From Candidatus Binatia bacterium (GTDB lineage Bacteria > Desulfobacterota > Binatia > UBA1149 > CAITLU01), in NCBI GenBank assembly GCA_036493895.1, contig DASXOZ010000070.1, positions 226,868 through 290,867 of the forward strand: a stretch of DNA of 64,000 nt, read 5' to 3'. Each line of letters begins with the position of its first letter. Within the stretch, counting starts at the first letter, position 1. The position numbers and the translations under genes were made by a program. The notes under the pieces are model-generated. The model did no database searches and had not been told where the DNA came from. It saw only the letters and a program-made list of their open reading frames with translations. Below are positions 8,605 through 17,230 of this stretch, piece by piece.

Positions 8605-8852
8605 CCCGACTCAAGACGTGCGTACCTCACTGCTCGAAGTGATCCTTCACGCCGCTCAAGCGCTCTGTGAGGCACGCCGCTGAGCTTCTGCGGCGGTGAA
8701 ACGAACACCTGAAGAATCATCAGCAGACGTGAAGTCATTCCTGACTTCGCCCATCTGCAGCTCCGCACCGCCGCGCGCCCTCTCTCCGGACCCTCGAGAC
8801 AGGGATGCGCAGAGGCTCGGGGCGGTGCGGCTGTCGCACCATTACCGGCCAC

Positions 8853-9281
8853 TCAGGCCGCTGTTGCTGCCGACGCCGGCCCCTTGCGGAGTGCGCGCGC
8901 CAGGACGGCCGTATCGGTGAAGGCCCGAAGGTGCTGCAGATGCCCGTCGCGAACCGTCCATACGTGCGCAAACGGAACATCGACATGCACACCGTGCTCG
9001 CGTGTCCTGCCGTCGATGCGTCCGATCGCGACTACCTGGTCCCCGGCGGCGACGAACTCGTCGGCGACGAACCGGACATCAAACGCGCCGTAGAAGCTGG
9101 TAAGGAACCGCTCGAGCACGTCCTCGAGACCCTCGAAGTGGCCACAGCCTACCGGCATTCCCTCGGGCTGATCGTAGACCACCCTCGGCGCCTGCAGACC
9201 CCGTAGTGCCTCACGATGTCCGGGCACGGTGGCGTCGTAGAAAGCTCGAACTCGCGTCTCGTTGTCTTTCGTCTCGTCCAT
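8853..9281 (-). CDS. SnoaL/NTF2-like protein
   Basis: 142 aa, the normal length for a SnoaL-like ester-cyclase/NTF2 fold. An N-terminal helix (NETRVRAFYDATVPG) is followed by GLQAPRVVYDQPEGMPVGCG, FEGLEDVLERFLTSFYGAF and the strand pattern ADEFVAAGDQVVAIGRIDGR ending in HVWTVRDGHLQHLRAFTDT. Cone-shaped pocket proteins of this family range from isomerases to binding proteins, so no reaction can be assigned. ATG 9281 is preceded by AAAGGAG with 8-nt spacing. A two-unit 12-bp tandem repeat sits just upstream. Confidence 0.75.
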   Translation of the reverse strand: MDETKDNETRVRAFYDATVPGHREALRGLQAPRVVYDQPEGMPVGCGHFEGLEDVLERFLTSFYGAFDVRFVADEFVAAGDQVVAIGRIDGRTREHGVHVDVPFAHVWTVRDGHLQHLRAFTDTAVLARALRKGPASAATAA

Positions 9282-9302
9282 GGCTCGTGCTCCTTTGTTC
9301 CA

Positions 9303-9326
9303 GTCGCAGTTCCGGTCGCAGTTCCG
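9303..9326. repeat. 12-bp unit repeated twice
   Basis: GTCGCAGTTCCG occurs twice back to back, between the end of the UBP zinc-finger gene and the SnoaL-like gene's ribosome binding site. It is short enough to have arisen by slippage. Confidence 0.6.
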
Positions 9327-9332
9327 GTGGCA

Positions 9333-9602
9333 TCAATACTCGGCAAACGCGTCGTCGGGGTAGCAGTACAGCCAGCGTTCCGCCGGCTCGGCCGACGCGA
9401 TCACCGGATGGCCGGTGGCTTTCGCGTGAGCGGTCGCGTGCCGGCCCGGCGAATCGTCGCAGCACCTCGTCGCTCCACATTCCTGGCAGATTCGCAGGTG
9501 CACCCACTCGCTGCCCGTCTTGACGCATTCGTCGCATTGTCGTCGTTTCGGATGTTTGACCGTCGTGATCGCGGAGATGTGCTGGCAGGCTGTTTCCGTC
9601 AT
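9333..9602 (-). CDS. UBP-type zinc-finger protein
   Basis: 89 aa from ATG 9602. The pattern CDECVKTGSEWVHLRICQEC, then CCDDSPGRHATAHAKATGHP, carries the Cys and His spacing of the Zf-UBP domain, known in eukaryotic ubiquitin-binding proteins and as small stand-alone proteins in bacteria. The C-terminus ...ERWLYCYPDDAFAEY is typical of the bacterial versions. It lies 10 nt downstream of the thioredoxin-reductase-like gene, so the two are probably one operon. From memory this pairing recurs in many bacteria, suggesting joint function in redox or signalling. No ubiquitin system is visible here. Confidence 0.8.
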   Translation of the reverse strand: MTETACQHISAITTVKHPKRRQCDECVKTGSEWVHLRICQECGATRCCDDSPGRHATAHAKATGHPVIASAEPAERWLYCYPDDAFAEY

Positions 9603-9612
9603 CGCTCGACTC

Positions 9613-11442
9613 CTAGTCGTGCAGCGCGCGGTGGACGAACGAGATTGCGATCGATCCTTCGCCGACGGCCGATGCAACCCGTTTGATATTGCCCGAGCGC
9701 ACGTCACCGACGGCGAACACGCCTGGGCGACTCGTCTCCAGCAGATAGGGCGCTCTCGTGAGCGGCCAGTGGGCGGTGGCGAGATCTTCCTCGGACAGAT
9801 CGGGGCCGGTTTTGACGAATCCGTGGGCATCGAGCGCGACGCAGCCCGTGATCCAGCCGGTTGCCGGGACGGCGCCGGTCATCATGAACACGTGCCGGAT
9901 GGGGCGGGTCTCGACGTCACCACCAGGATGATTGCGCCACTGCACCTTTTCGAGATGGTCGTTGCCTTCGAGCGCGACGATCTCGGTGTGGGTTCGCAGA
10001 GTGATCGTCGGACTCTGCTCGATGCGGCGCACGAGGTAGCGCGACATCGTCTCGGCGAGACTGCCGGAGCGTACCAGCATGTGCACGTGCTTGGCCGTCT
10101 GGGCAAGAAACACCGCCGCCTGGCCGGCGGAGTTGCCACCGCCGATCACGGCGATTTCTTCGCCCGGACAAAGTTGGGCTTCCATGAACGTCGCGCCGTA
10201 GTAGACCCCGGCGTTCTCGAACCGCGCCAGGTTCTCGATCTCCGGTCGTCGATAACTCGCGCCAGTGGCGATCACGATGGTTCGGGCTTGCAGGAGCTCA
10301 CCGGCATCGATCTCGACCGCGTAAGGTTGACGATCGCATGCGAGCCGTACTGCCGAGTTCGCGATCATCACGCTGGCCCCGAACTTCTGCGCCTGCGTGT
10401 ACGCCCGTCCTGCCAGCGCCTGGCCCGAGATGCCCGTGGGGAAGCCAAGGTAGTTCTCGATCTTCGAGCTGGAACCCGCCTGTCCGCCAGGCGCACTGGT
10501 CTCGACCACGAGCACGTCGAGACCTTCCGAGGCCGCGTATACGGCAGCGGCCAGTCCGGCAGGACCCGCACCGACGACGATCAGCTGGCGCATCTGGAGG
10601 TGATCAATGGATTCGTTCAATCCCAGACATTCGGCGATCTGGCGGTTGGTGGGATTGCGAAGCACCGACTCGTTGCGACAGATCAGTACAGGCACATCGG
10701 CGGCGCTGAGCTTGAAACGGTCGAGCAGTTGCTGCACGTCGGCGTCGCGGTCCAGATCGATGTAAGAGTAGGGATGACCGTTGCGGCTCAGGAATTCCTT
10801 GACCCTGATGGTCCCCGAGCAGTGATCCGAACCGACCAGCACGACGTCGCCGATCCCGCTCGCGATCAGCTCGACGCGACGCACGATGAACGCGCGCATG
10901 ATCAATTCGCCGACCTCGCTGTCGATCTGCACGAGCGCCAGCATCTGATCGCGATCGAGCTCGACGACCTCGCCGGAATCGATCGCGCGGATTCGAACCA
11001 GCGACGGCCGCCCCGAAAGCATGGAGACCTCGCCGGTAAATTGTGCCGGCCCATGAACGGTCACGGGGGTCTCGCCGACGCCGGTGCTCCGAACGACTTC
11101 GAGGTGTCCCGCCTGGATGACGAAGAACGGTACGACTCGCTGGCCGGCTTCGACCAGAATTTCTCCCGGTTGAAACGAGCGAACCGTTCCGCGAGTTGCG
11201 ATGCGTTCGATCTGCGCGTGCGTAAGCGTCGGGAACATCCGGTCGACCCCTGGAGTAGAAGTCGTCCGCGGATCGGGAGGATGCGCTGCTGCCGGCGCTG
11301 CAGCGATCGACGTCTTTTCTCCGGCCGGTGCCATCGAAGATACGACCTGCTGGAAAATTGGCTCAGATCGTCGTCGAGAGCGAAACGTCGTGCCACCCGG
11401 ATGCGCATGGTCAAGCTTCGGCCGAAGGAGCGAACGGTTCAC
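9613..11442 (-). CDS. cNMP-binding / glutaredoxin-like / thioredoxin-reductase-like fusion
   Basis: 609 aa in three parts. A cyclic-nucleotide-binding domain (~70-185) contains RGTVRSFQPGEILVEAGQ and GEVSMLSGRPSLVRIRA. A thioredoxin-fold domain (~200-285; GSDHCSGTIRVKEFL) has SDHC-SGT where a glutaredoxin has CxxC. An FAD/NAD(P) reductase domain follows (~290-609; VVGAGPAGLAAAVYAASEGL, GGGNSAGQAAVFLAQ, VFAVGDVRSG). The catalytic CxxC of true thioredoxin reductases is absent: GVYYGATFMEAQLC occupies that place. Probably a cNMP-sensing flavin oxidoreductase rather than TrxB. GTG 11442 overlaps the glmU stop (GTGA), but internal ATGs at residues ~37 and ~69 are possible starts, since the first 60 residues are low-complexity. 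Confidence 0.85.
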   Translation of the reverse strand: MNRSLLRPKLDHAHPGGTTFRSRRRSEPIFQQVVSSMAPAGEKTSIAAAPAAAHPPDPRTTSTPGVDRMFPTLTHAQIERIATRGTVRSFQPGEILVEAGQRVVPFFVIQAGHLEVVRSTGVGETPVTVHGPAQFTGEVSMLSGRPSLVRIRAIDSGEVVELDRDQMLALVQIDSEVGELIMRAFIVRRVELIASGIGDVVLVGSDHCSGTIRVKEFLSRNGHPYSYIDLDRDADVQQLLDRFKLSAADVPVLICRNESVLRNPTNRQIAECLGLNESIDHLQMRQLIVVGAGPAGLAAAVYAASEGLDVLVVETSAPGGQAGSSSKIENYLGFPTGISGQALAGRAYTQAQKFGASVMIANSAVRLACDRQPYAVEIDAGELLQARTIVIATGASYRRPEIENLARFENAGVYYGATFMEAQLCPGEEIAVIGGGNSAGQAAVFLAQTAKHVHMLVRSGSLAETMSRYLVRRIEQSPTITLRTHTEIVALEGNDHLEKVQWRNHPGGDVETRPIRHVFMMTGAVPATGWITGCVALDAHGFVKTGPDLSEEDLATAHWPLTRAPYLLETSRPGVFAVGDVRSGNIKRVASAVGEGSIAISFVHRALHD

Positions 11443-12758
11443 CGACTCTCCTTCTTGCGGGAGATGCGAAACGCGGCCGCCCGGCCTGCTTTCTGTTCCT
11501 GGCGGGCGCGGCCGAAGGCCATGGCGTCGGGCATCACGTCCTCGGTGATCACGCTGCCCGCGGTCACCATCGCGCGGTCGCCGATTGTGACCGGTGCCAC
11601 GAGAATGGAATCCGAACCGAGGAAAACATTGTCGCCGATGGTGGTGTGATGCTTGGTGAAGCCGTCGTAGTTACAGGTGATGGTTCCGGCACCGACGTTG
11701 CTGCCCGCACCGATAGAGCAATCTCCGAGAAACGCGAGATGATTGGCGGCCGCTCCTTCGCCCATCGTCGTCGCCTTGATCTCCACGAAATTGCCGACCC
11801 GGGCGCCTGCACCCACATCGGTGCCGGAGCGCAGTCGTGCGAAAGGCCCGATGGTCGCGCCCCGACGCACCGTACAGCCTTCGAGATGGCTGAAGGCGCG
11901 GATCTCGACATCGCGCTCGACCGTGACACCGGGGCCAAACACGACGTGGGGTTCAATGATCACGTCTGCTTCCAGATGCGTGTCGGTGCAGAGGAACACG
12001 GTTGCGGGGGCTGTCATCGTCACACCCGCCTCCATCGCGGCCGTCCGCAGCCGGTCCTGAACACTTGCCTCGGCGACGGCAAGATCCGCGCGGGAGTTCA
12101 CGGGTCGCAGATCGGCCTCCGGCGCCTCCACGGCGGCGACGCGCAGACCTTCGGCACGGGCGAGCGCGACGACCTCGCCAAGGAAAAGCTCGCGCCTGGT
12201 GCTTCGGTCGCGGGCTCTGCTCAGCCAGCCGCGCATGCGCGCTGCACCCGCGCACAGTACGCCAGCGTAGCAGAGGTTGTCTCGAGGTTCGGGGGCAGTC
12301 GCCTGCTCCGGGGCTTCGATCCGGTCGACGAACCCGTCGCGCTCAACCACGCGACCATGTCGTTGCGGATCGGCAGGGCGGACGGCGAGCAGGGAAAGGC
12401 CGACATCCTTGACGCTGAAGCAATCGAGCAGTCGCCGAAGCGTGTCGGGTCGTATCAGCGGAGTGTCGGCGAAGAGCACGGCGACATCGCCGTCGCCGAA
12501 AAGGGCTTCCGCCTGCAAAGCGGCATGGGCGGGTCCGAGGCCCTCGTGCTGGATCACGCTCCCGTGGGGCAGGGCCGCATCGGAGACAGCCTGCATATCG
12601 ACGCCGACGACAACGACGATGCGACTGAACACTTTCTCGCAAGTGGCCAGCAGGTGTTGGAGCATCGGACGTCCGGCAATCATGTGTAGCGGCCCAGTCC
12701 GGCTGGATTTCATTCCATGGTTGTAGTCTGCGGCGAGAACGACGGCGGTGGCTGCCAT
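11439..12758 (-). CDS. glmU: GlmU-like protein with degenerate uridylyltransferase site
   Basis: 439 aa, near the usual ~455. The C-terminal left-handed beta-helix acetyltransferase keeps its key features: IGPFARLRSGT, VGNFVEIKA, NHLAFLGD and NVGAGTITCNYDG. The N-terminal nucleotidyltransferase should begin LAAGxGTRM...PK; here it reads LAADYNHGMKSSRTGPLHMI, so the phosphate-binding glycines, the Arg and the Lys are lost. EQLGTGHA is GLGPAHA, and the Asn of the NTGI segment is replaced (CYAGVL). The acetyltransferase half is likely active. The UDP-GlcNAc pyrophosphorylase half is probably impaired or repurposed, unless another glmU exists. Overlaps the next gene by GTGA. Confidence 0.82.
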   Translation of the reverse strand: MAATAVVLAADYNHGMKSSRTGPLHMIAGRPMLQHLLATCEKVFSRIVVVVGVDMQAVSDAALPHGSVIQHEGLGPAHAALQAEALFGDGDVAVLFADTPLIRPDTLRRLLDCFSVKDVGLSLLAVRPADPQRHGRVVERDGFVDRIEAPEQATAPEPRDNLCYAGVLCAGAARMRGWLSRARDRSTRRELFLGEVVALARAEGLRVAAVEAPEADLRPVNSRADLAVAEASVQDRLRTAAMEAGVTMTAPATVFLCTDTHLEADVIIEPHVVFGPGVTVERDVEIRAFSHLEGCTVRRGATIGPFARLRSGTDVGAGARVGNFVEIKATTMGEGAAANHLAFLGDCSIGAGSNVGAGTITCNYDGFTKHHTTIGDNVFLGSDSILVAPVTIGDRAMVTAGSVITEDVMPDAMAFGRARQEQKAGRAAAFRISRKKESR

Positions 12759-13277
12759 GATGCGAGTAGTAGCGGTGTGGGGACTCCGCTGTCAAAAAGG
12801 AAGGATCCCTTACGGGCACTTCGCACGACCGTCGGACAGGTCCCGAGAGATCGAAACCTTCATCGGCTGTCGAGGCCGACGAATTCCGTCTATTGGGAAT
12901 GGCGCAATCGATCGCAGGACTGGGGTTCGTGACGCAAGTGTGAAGGCCCGGTATCGCGTCGTTACAGAGCAGCGACGATCAGAGGTCCACAACGGCCGCG
13001 TTCATGAATTCTTCATTCCGTCGTCCGTTGGAGAAGCGACCTTTCCATGAGCCCGATCTCCGCTTCGGGAGTGGCACAAACAAAGAGCATCTTGTACGCA
13101 ATGGTATCCCTTCCACCCGAAGGACGAACGGTACGACGCGAGAAGCTCGAATCGAAGATCATCAGTGCGTAACGAAGATCCGCAACGCTCGAATACTTGC
13201 CTGGCCGAATCGGGAGGCGTTTCGTAGCGCCCGCTCGACGGGAACACGTCCAGAACTGGAACAAACGGAGAGCGATG
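12759..13277. other. Intergenic region, divergent promoters expected
   Basis: About 520 bases between the divergently transcribed glmU-like and glycosyltransferase genes. Base composition dips towards AT around 12880-13170, consistent with promoters. Small open frames on both strands lack GC-rich third positions and recognisable motifs. No repeat or hairpin stood out. Confidence 0.5.
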
Positions 13278-14171
13278 ATGCCCAATACGATCCCTGCGGC
13301 GTCCTGTGAGACGATGCACTACCCGCAGCCAGACACCGCGAAGGCCGGGTATTTTCACGACTGCCCTCCAGATCCCGCCTGCCGGCACTGTACCGATCGA
13401 TCTGCCGTGCCCGACAGCTTCGACTGGTCGTTTCTCGACGGCGTCTATTGCATCTCACTGCAGGAACGGCCGGAGCGTACCAGCGCGGTGGCCGCCCAAC
13501 TGCATCGCGTCGGTCTCTGTCGCCATGTCCGGTTCTACCGGCCCGCCAGGGACGACGACGATCCGGTAAGCGGGATTTGGCGATCGCACCGGGAAGTCGC
13601 CCGGCACGCGCTCTCGAAAGGGCAGTCGCGCGTGCTGACGCTCGAGGACGACGTCATCTTCTCGAGGTGGGCGAGCCCTCGCCGCGTGCGGAGCGTAGCG
13701 GATGCGATCGGATCGCTTCCCGACGGATGGTGGATCTTCTATCTCGGTCACTGGCCGTTGAAGGTGCGCCGGATCAGGCGTCATATCATCGCCACTACGT
13801 CGGCCTGCACGCACGCTTACGTCGCCAGCCCGCCGCTGCTGACCTGGCTCAGTCAGAGTGAGCCCCAGCGAATCAAGACCAAAGGCCGCTGGTCGGGAAT
13901 CCTCGGCGGCGGTATCGATGCCGCCTTCACGCAACTGCCAGGAACGTACGCCCTATTCCCAATGATGGTCTTACAGAACACCAGCCCTAGCGACCACCTG
14001 CGTCGCGACAAGCGGGGCAGAGTCCGCCGACTGCGCCACCTGATCGGGCGAACGTGGGTGCGGGAGTATCTTCAGTCCTGGATGATGCGTCCCAACGAGT
14101 TCCTCGTCTTCGCCCTCTCACGCTTGCGCTCCATCGTGGATTACGTCTCCACGCCGCTTGTGGGAACCTGA
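13278..14171 (+). CDS. Glycosyltransferase family 25-like protein
   Basis: 297 aa. The core matches GT25 logic: FLDGVYCISLQERPERTSAV (family start yvInL-x-R-x-R), a conserved RSHREVARHAL and LTLEDDVIF, the metal/nucleotide-sugar site of this family. GGGIDAAF lies further on. GT25 enzymes transfer galactose or similar sugars to lipooligosaccharide or protein. An N-terminal extension (~1-50) holds CPPDPACRHC and an upstream Cys, a possible metal site not typical of the family. Of ATG 13275 and ATG 13278, the second has better spacing (7 nt) from GGAG. It is convergent with the PIG-L deacetylase gene. The sugar and acceptor cannot be told. Confidence 0.7.
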   Translation: MPNTIPAASCETMHYPQPDTAKAGYFHDCPPDPACRHCTDRSAVPDSFDWSFLDGVYCISLQERPERTSAVAAQLHRVGLCRHVRFYRPARDDDDPVSGIWRSHREVARHALSKGQSRVLTLEDDVIFSRWASPRRVRSVADAIGSLPDGWWIFYLGHWPLKVRRIRRHIIATTSACTHAYVASPPLLTWLSQSEPQRIKTKGRWSGILGGGIDAAFTQLPGTYALFPMMVLQNTSPSDHLRRDKRGRVRRLRHLIGRTWVREYLQSWMMRPNEFLVFALSRLRSIVDYVSTPLVGT

Positions 14172-14267
14172 TCTGAGACGCGACCGCGCGCGGCTGATCG
14201 AAGAGATCCGGTGCCTCCCGACGCGCGGGCACCGTCACGCACTTTCCGCACTTCCGTCCCGCAGGGA

Positions 14268-14933
14268 TCAGGGGCGGTGCAGGCGCAGGACTTCGAAGCG
14301 TTCGGCCGCGGGGAATCCGGCCTCGGATCCCGCCCCCCTGCTGTACTCTCGAATATGCTCGGGGCTCAATGCCCCGGTGCGGTGCTGCGAGGCGTACATC
14401 CTGCAGATCTCAATCTTCCGGTCGAGCTGGGCTTCGATGTTCTCGTAGACGTGCGGCGTCAGGCGCATCTGCGGCGGGTTCCAGGCGTACACCGGCGTCT
14501 CATACACGTACACCTCGCGAGGCATGCGCTCGCGCGTCGGCCGCATCGCCGCCAGGCAGGCCTCCCAGACTCGCCGATGATCCTGATGGAACGACGGGCC
14601 GGGTATGTACCAGGCATCTGCCTGTACGACGTCCTGGACATTCTCGATCGCATTCACGACGGCGACCGTCGGCACCGTGTCGAGCCGCGACTCCTCGTGG
14701 AACGGCAGCACCTCTCCGCGACAGCCATAAGCGGCCAGGACGGTCTCGAACTCCACCACGCGCGTGGATCGCGGAATGGATAAGTTGCTGTTATGTTCGA
14801 ATCGCACGTCGCCGGCAACGACGGCGACGACGTACACGGCGACGCCTGCCTCGGTAAGTTTTAGAATCGTACCGCCAAGTCCGAACGACTCGTCGTCGCA
14901 GTGCGGGGCGATCACAAGCACTTTCTCGCTCAA
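14268..14933 (-). CDS. PIG-L/LmbE family N-deacetylase
   Basis: 221 aa, the usual length. The metal-binding motif reads IAPHCDDESFGLGG (family consensus PHPDDE, here C for P), and the second motif is FHQDHRRVW. Members remove acetyl groups from GlcNAc-type amino sugars in glycolipids, mycothiol or bacillithiol precursors, and antibiotics. The neighbouring glycosyltransferase suggests a surface-glycan role, but substrate is not predictable. Cytoplasmic, no signal peptide. An insertion-sequence relic begins ~100 bases upstream. Confidence 0.85.
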   Translation of the reverse strand: MSEKVLVIAPHCDDESFGLGGTILKLTEAGVAVYVVAVVAGDVRFEHNSNLSIPRSTRVVEFETVLAAYGCRGEVLPFHEESRLDTVPTVAVVNAIENVQDVVQADAWYIPGPSFHQDHRRVWEACLAAMRPTRERMPREVYVYETPVYAWNPPQMRLTPHVYENIEAQLDRKIEICRMYASQHRTGALSPEHIREYSRGAGSEAGFPAAERFEVLRLHRP

Positions 14934-15029
14934 TCAACCCACGATGCCCCAAACGCCATGACAAGAGCATGACGCTCGCATCTCGATCTGGTCATCCGAT
15001 CGCCGAAGCGGATCGCGAACGCGTATGGC

Positions 15030-15048
15030 GCCAAAACTCAGCCGAACG
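15030..15048. repeat. End sequence of insertion-sequence relic
   Basis: GCCAAAACTCAGCCGAACG directly follows the relic transposase's TAG stop (complement of 15049-15051) and is 18/19 identical to 5735-5753. I take it as one terminus of the element. The matching opposite end was not located. Confidence 0.6.
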
Positions 15049-15800
15049 CTAGGCAGCCTCCCGATCGTAAAATCTCAGCAAGCCGCTGATCAGATGCCGG
15101 GCGTCGCGGAGAAATCCCTCACCGACGTCGGTAAGGTTCCTGGCGATCTGCTTCATCCAGTCGCCGTCCGGCTGCCGCACAATACCTGCGATTTCGACCG
15201 TCCGACTCTTCAGGTCGATGACGAACAGGACGAGATAGCGCACCAGTCCTTTCGGCGTGAGCACCTCGACGCCGAAAAAGTCCGTCGCCGCAATCGCTCC
15301 CCAGTGCGACTTGAGAAACGTCTCCCAAGACAACTTCCGCCCACGCTCGGGAGCCGGCTCGAGTCCGTTGTTCAAGAGAATTCGCTTGATCGTGTTGCGG
15401 CCGTTCTCAGGACCAGGTTGTAGAGCGCCCCGCGGATACGCGTGTAGCCCCAGCCCGGATTCGCCTGAGCCATCGTCACGATGAGCCGCTCGATCTCAGC
15501 GGCGGACTTCGGACGGCCGACTCCGCGAGCCCGGCTGCGTCGTACTTCTGTGCGACCAGATGCCGATACCAACGAAGCAGTGTGTCGGGCGTGACGATGG
15601 TGCCGATCCCGAAGAGCCCTTTGCGCCCTACCCGCGTGGGCCGCCAGAGCCAGGAGGCGTCGCTGGGCGTCGGAGAGTCGCAGCCGCCGGCCGCCAAGTT
15701 GCTCGCGCAGGATCCGGTTCTCGGCCTGAAGGTATTCGATGACGTCCTGCTGGCTGCGGTTCCACGGAGACTTTTCATACCTGGAAAAGTCCGCCGTGAA
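15049..15800 (-). pseudogene. Frameshifted, internally deleted integrase-core transposase (copy 2)
   Basis: Minus-strand fragments in shifting frames rebuild one transposase. First comes a helix-turn-helix region ([32 protein letters not shown]), then [19 protein letters not shown] in another frame, then [18 protein letters not shown] and [15 protein letters not shown]. The core start is [20 protein letters not shown] followed by [25 protein letters not shown] is then joined straight to [10 protein letters not shown] and the stop; from memory, intact relatives have >100 more core residues here, including catalytic acidic residues. An extra G near 15637, compared with copy 1 at 5.8 kb, accounts for one frameshift. 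It cannot encode an active enzyme. The 5' limit is approximate. Confidence 0.85.
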
Positions 15801-15916
15801 GCGTGCCTGACGAAGGACACTTACGGGAGCGGGTCGTAAAGGGCTGCGAATCCACGTCGGCACCACCGGCCCGTCCCGCTTGTCTTCGCGCCGTTCTTTC
15901 CCAACCGTGGTCCCCG

Positions 15917-17194
15917 ATGGCTACGACAAGACGCAACCGGGTCGGCAGCGTCTCGCTCGCGATCTCGGTCGCGGGCGCCGCCGCCTCGCAGGTGGCGCTC
16001 TCCAGCGGCCCGCTCGCCGGCGCGCTGTGGTTGCGCATCGTCGGCGCCGGATTCGAGGCGGCCGTCATCGGGGGTCTTGCAGACTGGTTCGCGGTGACGG
16101 CATTGTTTCGTCATCCCCTTGGAATCCCGATCCCCCACACGGCGATCATTCCCGCGAGGCGAGCCAAGATGATCGAGTCCATCGTCAACATGGTCGAGGA
16201 GGACTGGCTTTCGCCCGAAGTCATCGGGCAGCGCCTGGCGAAACTGTCGCCGAGCGACGCGGTGATCGACTGGCTGCGTGACCCTACTCACGCGGAACGA
16301 CTTTCGGCACCGCTGCGCGACCTGCTGCGCGGAGTGGCGCGCACGCTGGTCGAGCCGGAGTTCGCCCGGTTTGCCGAAAGCACGCTGCGGCGCCAGCTCT
16401 CCGAGCTGCGCGTCGACTCGGCCGCCGGCAGCGCGATGGCCCGCCTGGCGCGAAGTCGCACGGCCGACGCGGCATTCACGGCATTTGCGATCTCGCTCGC
16501 GAACGTCGCCGCACGCCCCACGACCGCCGAACAGCTCCACTGGTGGCTCGAGCGCTCGGCCGATGCCCTTGCGGAGAGCGGGCGCCGCGTCGTGCCGTTC
16601 ATGCTTCGCCGGCGCACGGTGCGCCAGATGATCGTGGAAGCTGCGTGCGAGTTTTCCGCCGCCGAGCTTCGCGCAGCGTCCGAAAGCGAAGAGCATCCGC
16701 TGCGCCGCTTCGTGCTCGAATCCCTGCGGCGTTTCGCCGACCGCCTCGAGAGCGGCGAGAGCGACGCGCTGGCGCGTATCGAGGGCATCCGTTCGACTCT
16801 CGTCGAAAGCCTCGACGCCGGTCCGCTCGTGCGCGACGTGCTGGAGAGGCTGCGCGCGCAGATCGATTCCGACCTTGCCGATCCCGGCGGCACGTTGTCG
16901 CTGCTCGTCGATCGACGAATGCGCGAGGCGATCCTCGATCTTCTCGACGACCAGGGCCGCCGCGCGACCTTCGACAACTGGGTGCGCACGATGGCCACGG
17001 AGCTGCTGCGCCGCCACCACCACCAGATCGGGCTGACGGTGCGCGAGAGCCTGGAGGCGCTGGAAACCGGCGAGCTGGTTCAGAGGATCGAGGACCGCGT
17101 CGGCGCCGACCTCCAGTTCATCCGCTTGAACGGTGCGGTCGTCGGAGGCCTCGTCGGAATGGGACTGGCCGTCGGGCGGATGCTGATGCCGTAG
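15917..17194 (+). CDS. DUF445 family membrane-associated protein
   Basis: 425 aa from ATG 15917. An N-terminal hydrophobic region (~15-60) precedes the family hallmark [20 protein letters not shown], then [20 protein letters not shown]. The long middle is helical and charged (coiled-coil-like, ~90-380). It ends with a hydrophobic C-terminus [19 protein letters not shown]. This is the DUF445 layout: a membrane anchor at each end of an elongated helical body. Function is unsettled. The open frame upstream to 15803 overlaps the transposase relic and is not used. Convergent with the LLM gene. Confidence 0.85.
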   Translation: MATTRRNRVGSVSLAISVAGAAASQVALSSGPLAGALWLRIVGAGFEAAVIGGLADWFAVTALFRHPLGIPIPHTAIIPARRAKMIESIVNMVEEDWLSPEVIGQRLAKLSPSDAVIDWLRDPTHAERLSAPLRDLLRGVARTLVEPEFARFAESTLRRQLSELRVDSAAGSAMARLARSRTADAAFTAFAISLANVAARPTTAEQLHWWLERSADALAESGRRVVPFMLRRRTVRQMIVEAACEFSAAELRAASESEEHPLRRFVLESLRRFADRLESGESDALARIEGIRSTLVESLDAGPLVRDVLERLRAQIDSDLADPGGTLSLLVDRRMREAILDLLDDQGRRATFDNWVRTMATELLRRHHHQIGLTVRESLEALETGELVQRIEDRVGADLQFIRLNGAVVGGLVGMGLAVGRMLMP

Positions 17195-17230
17195 CGACGC
17201 GTGCCCGCGTTGCCGCCGGCACGCATGCGT

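Noticed and set aside
13002-13388. Small minus-strand open frames in the glmU/GT25 gap
   Set aside because: Third-position GC is only about 55-60 percent, no motif, and they overlap the start of the GT25 gene.
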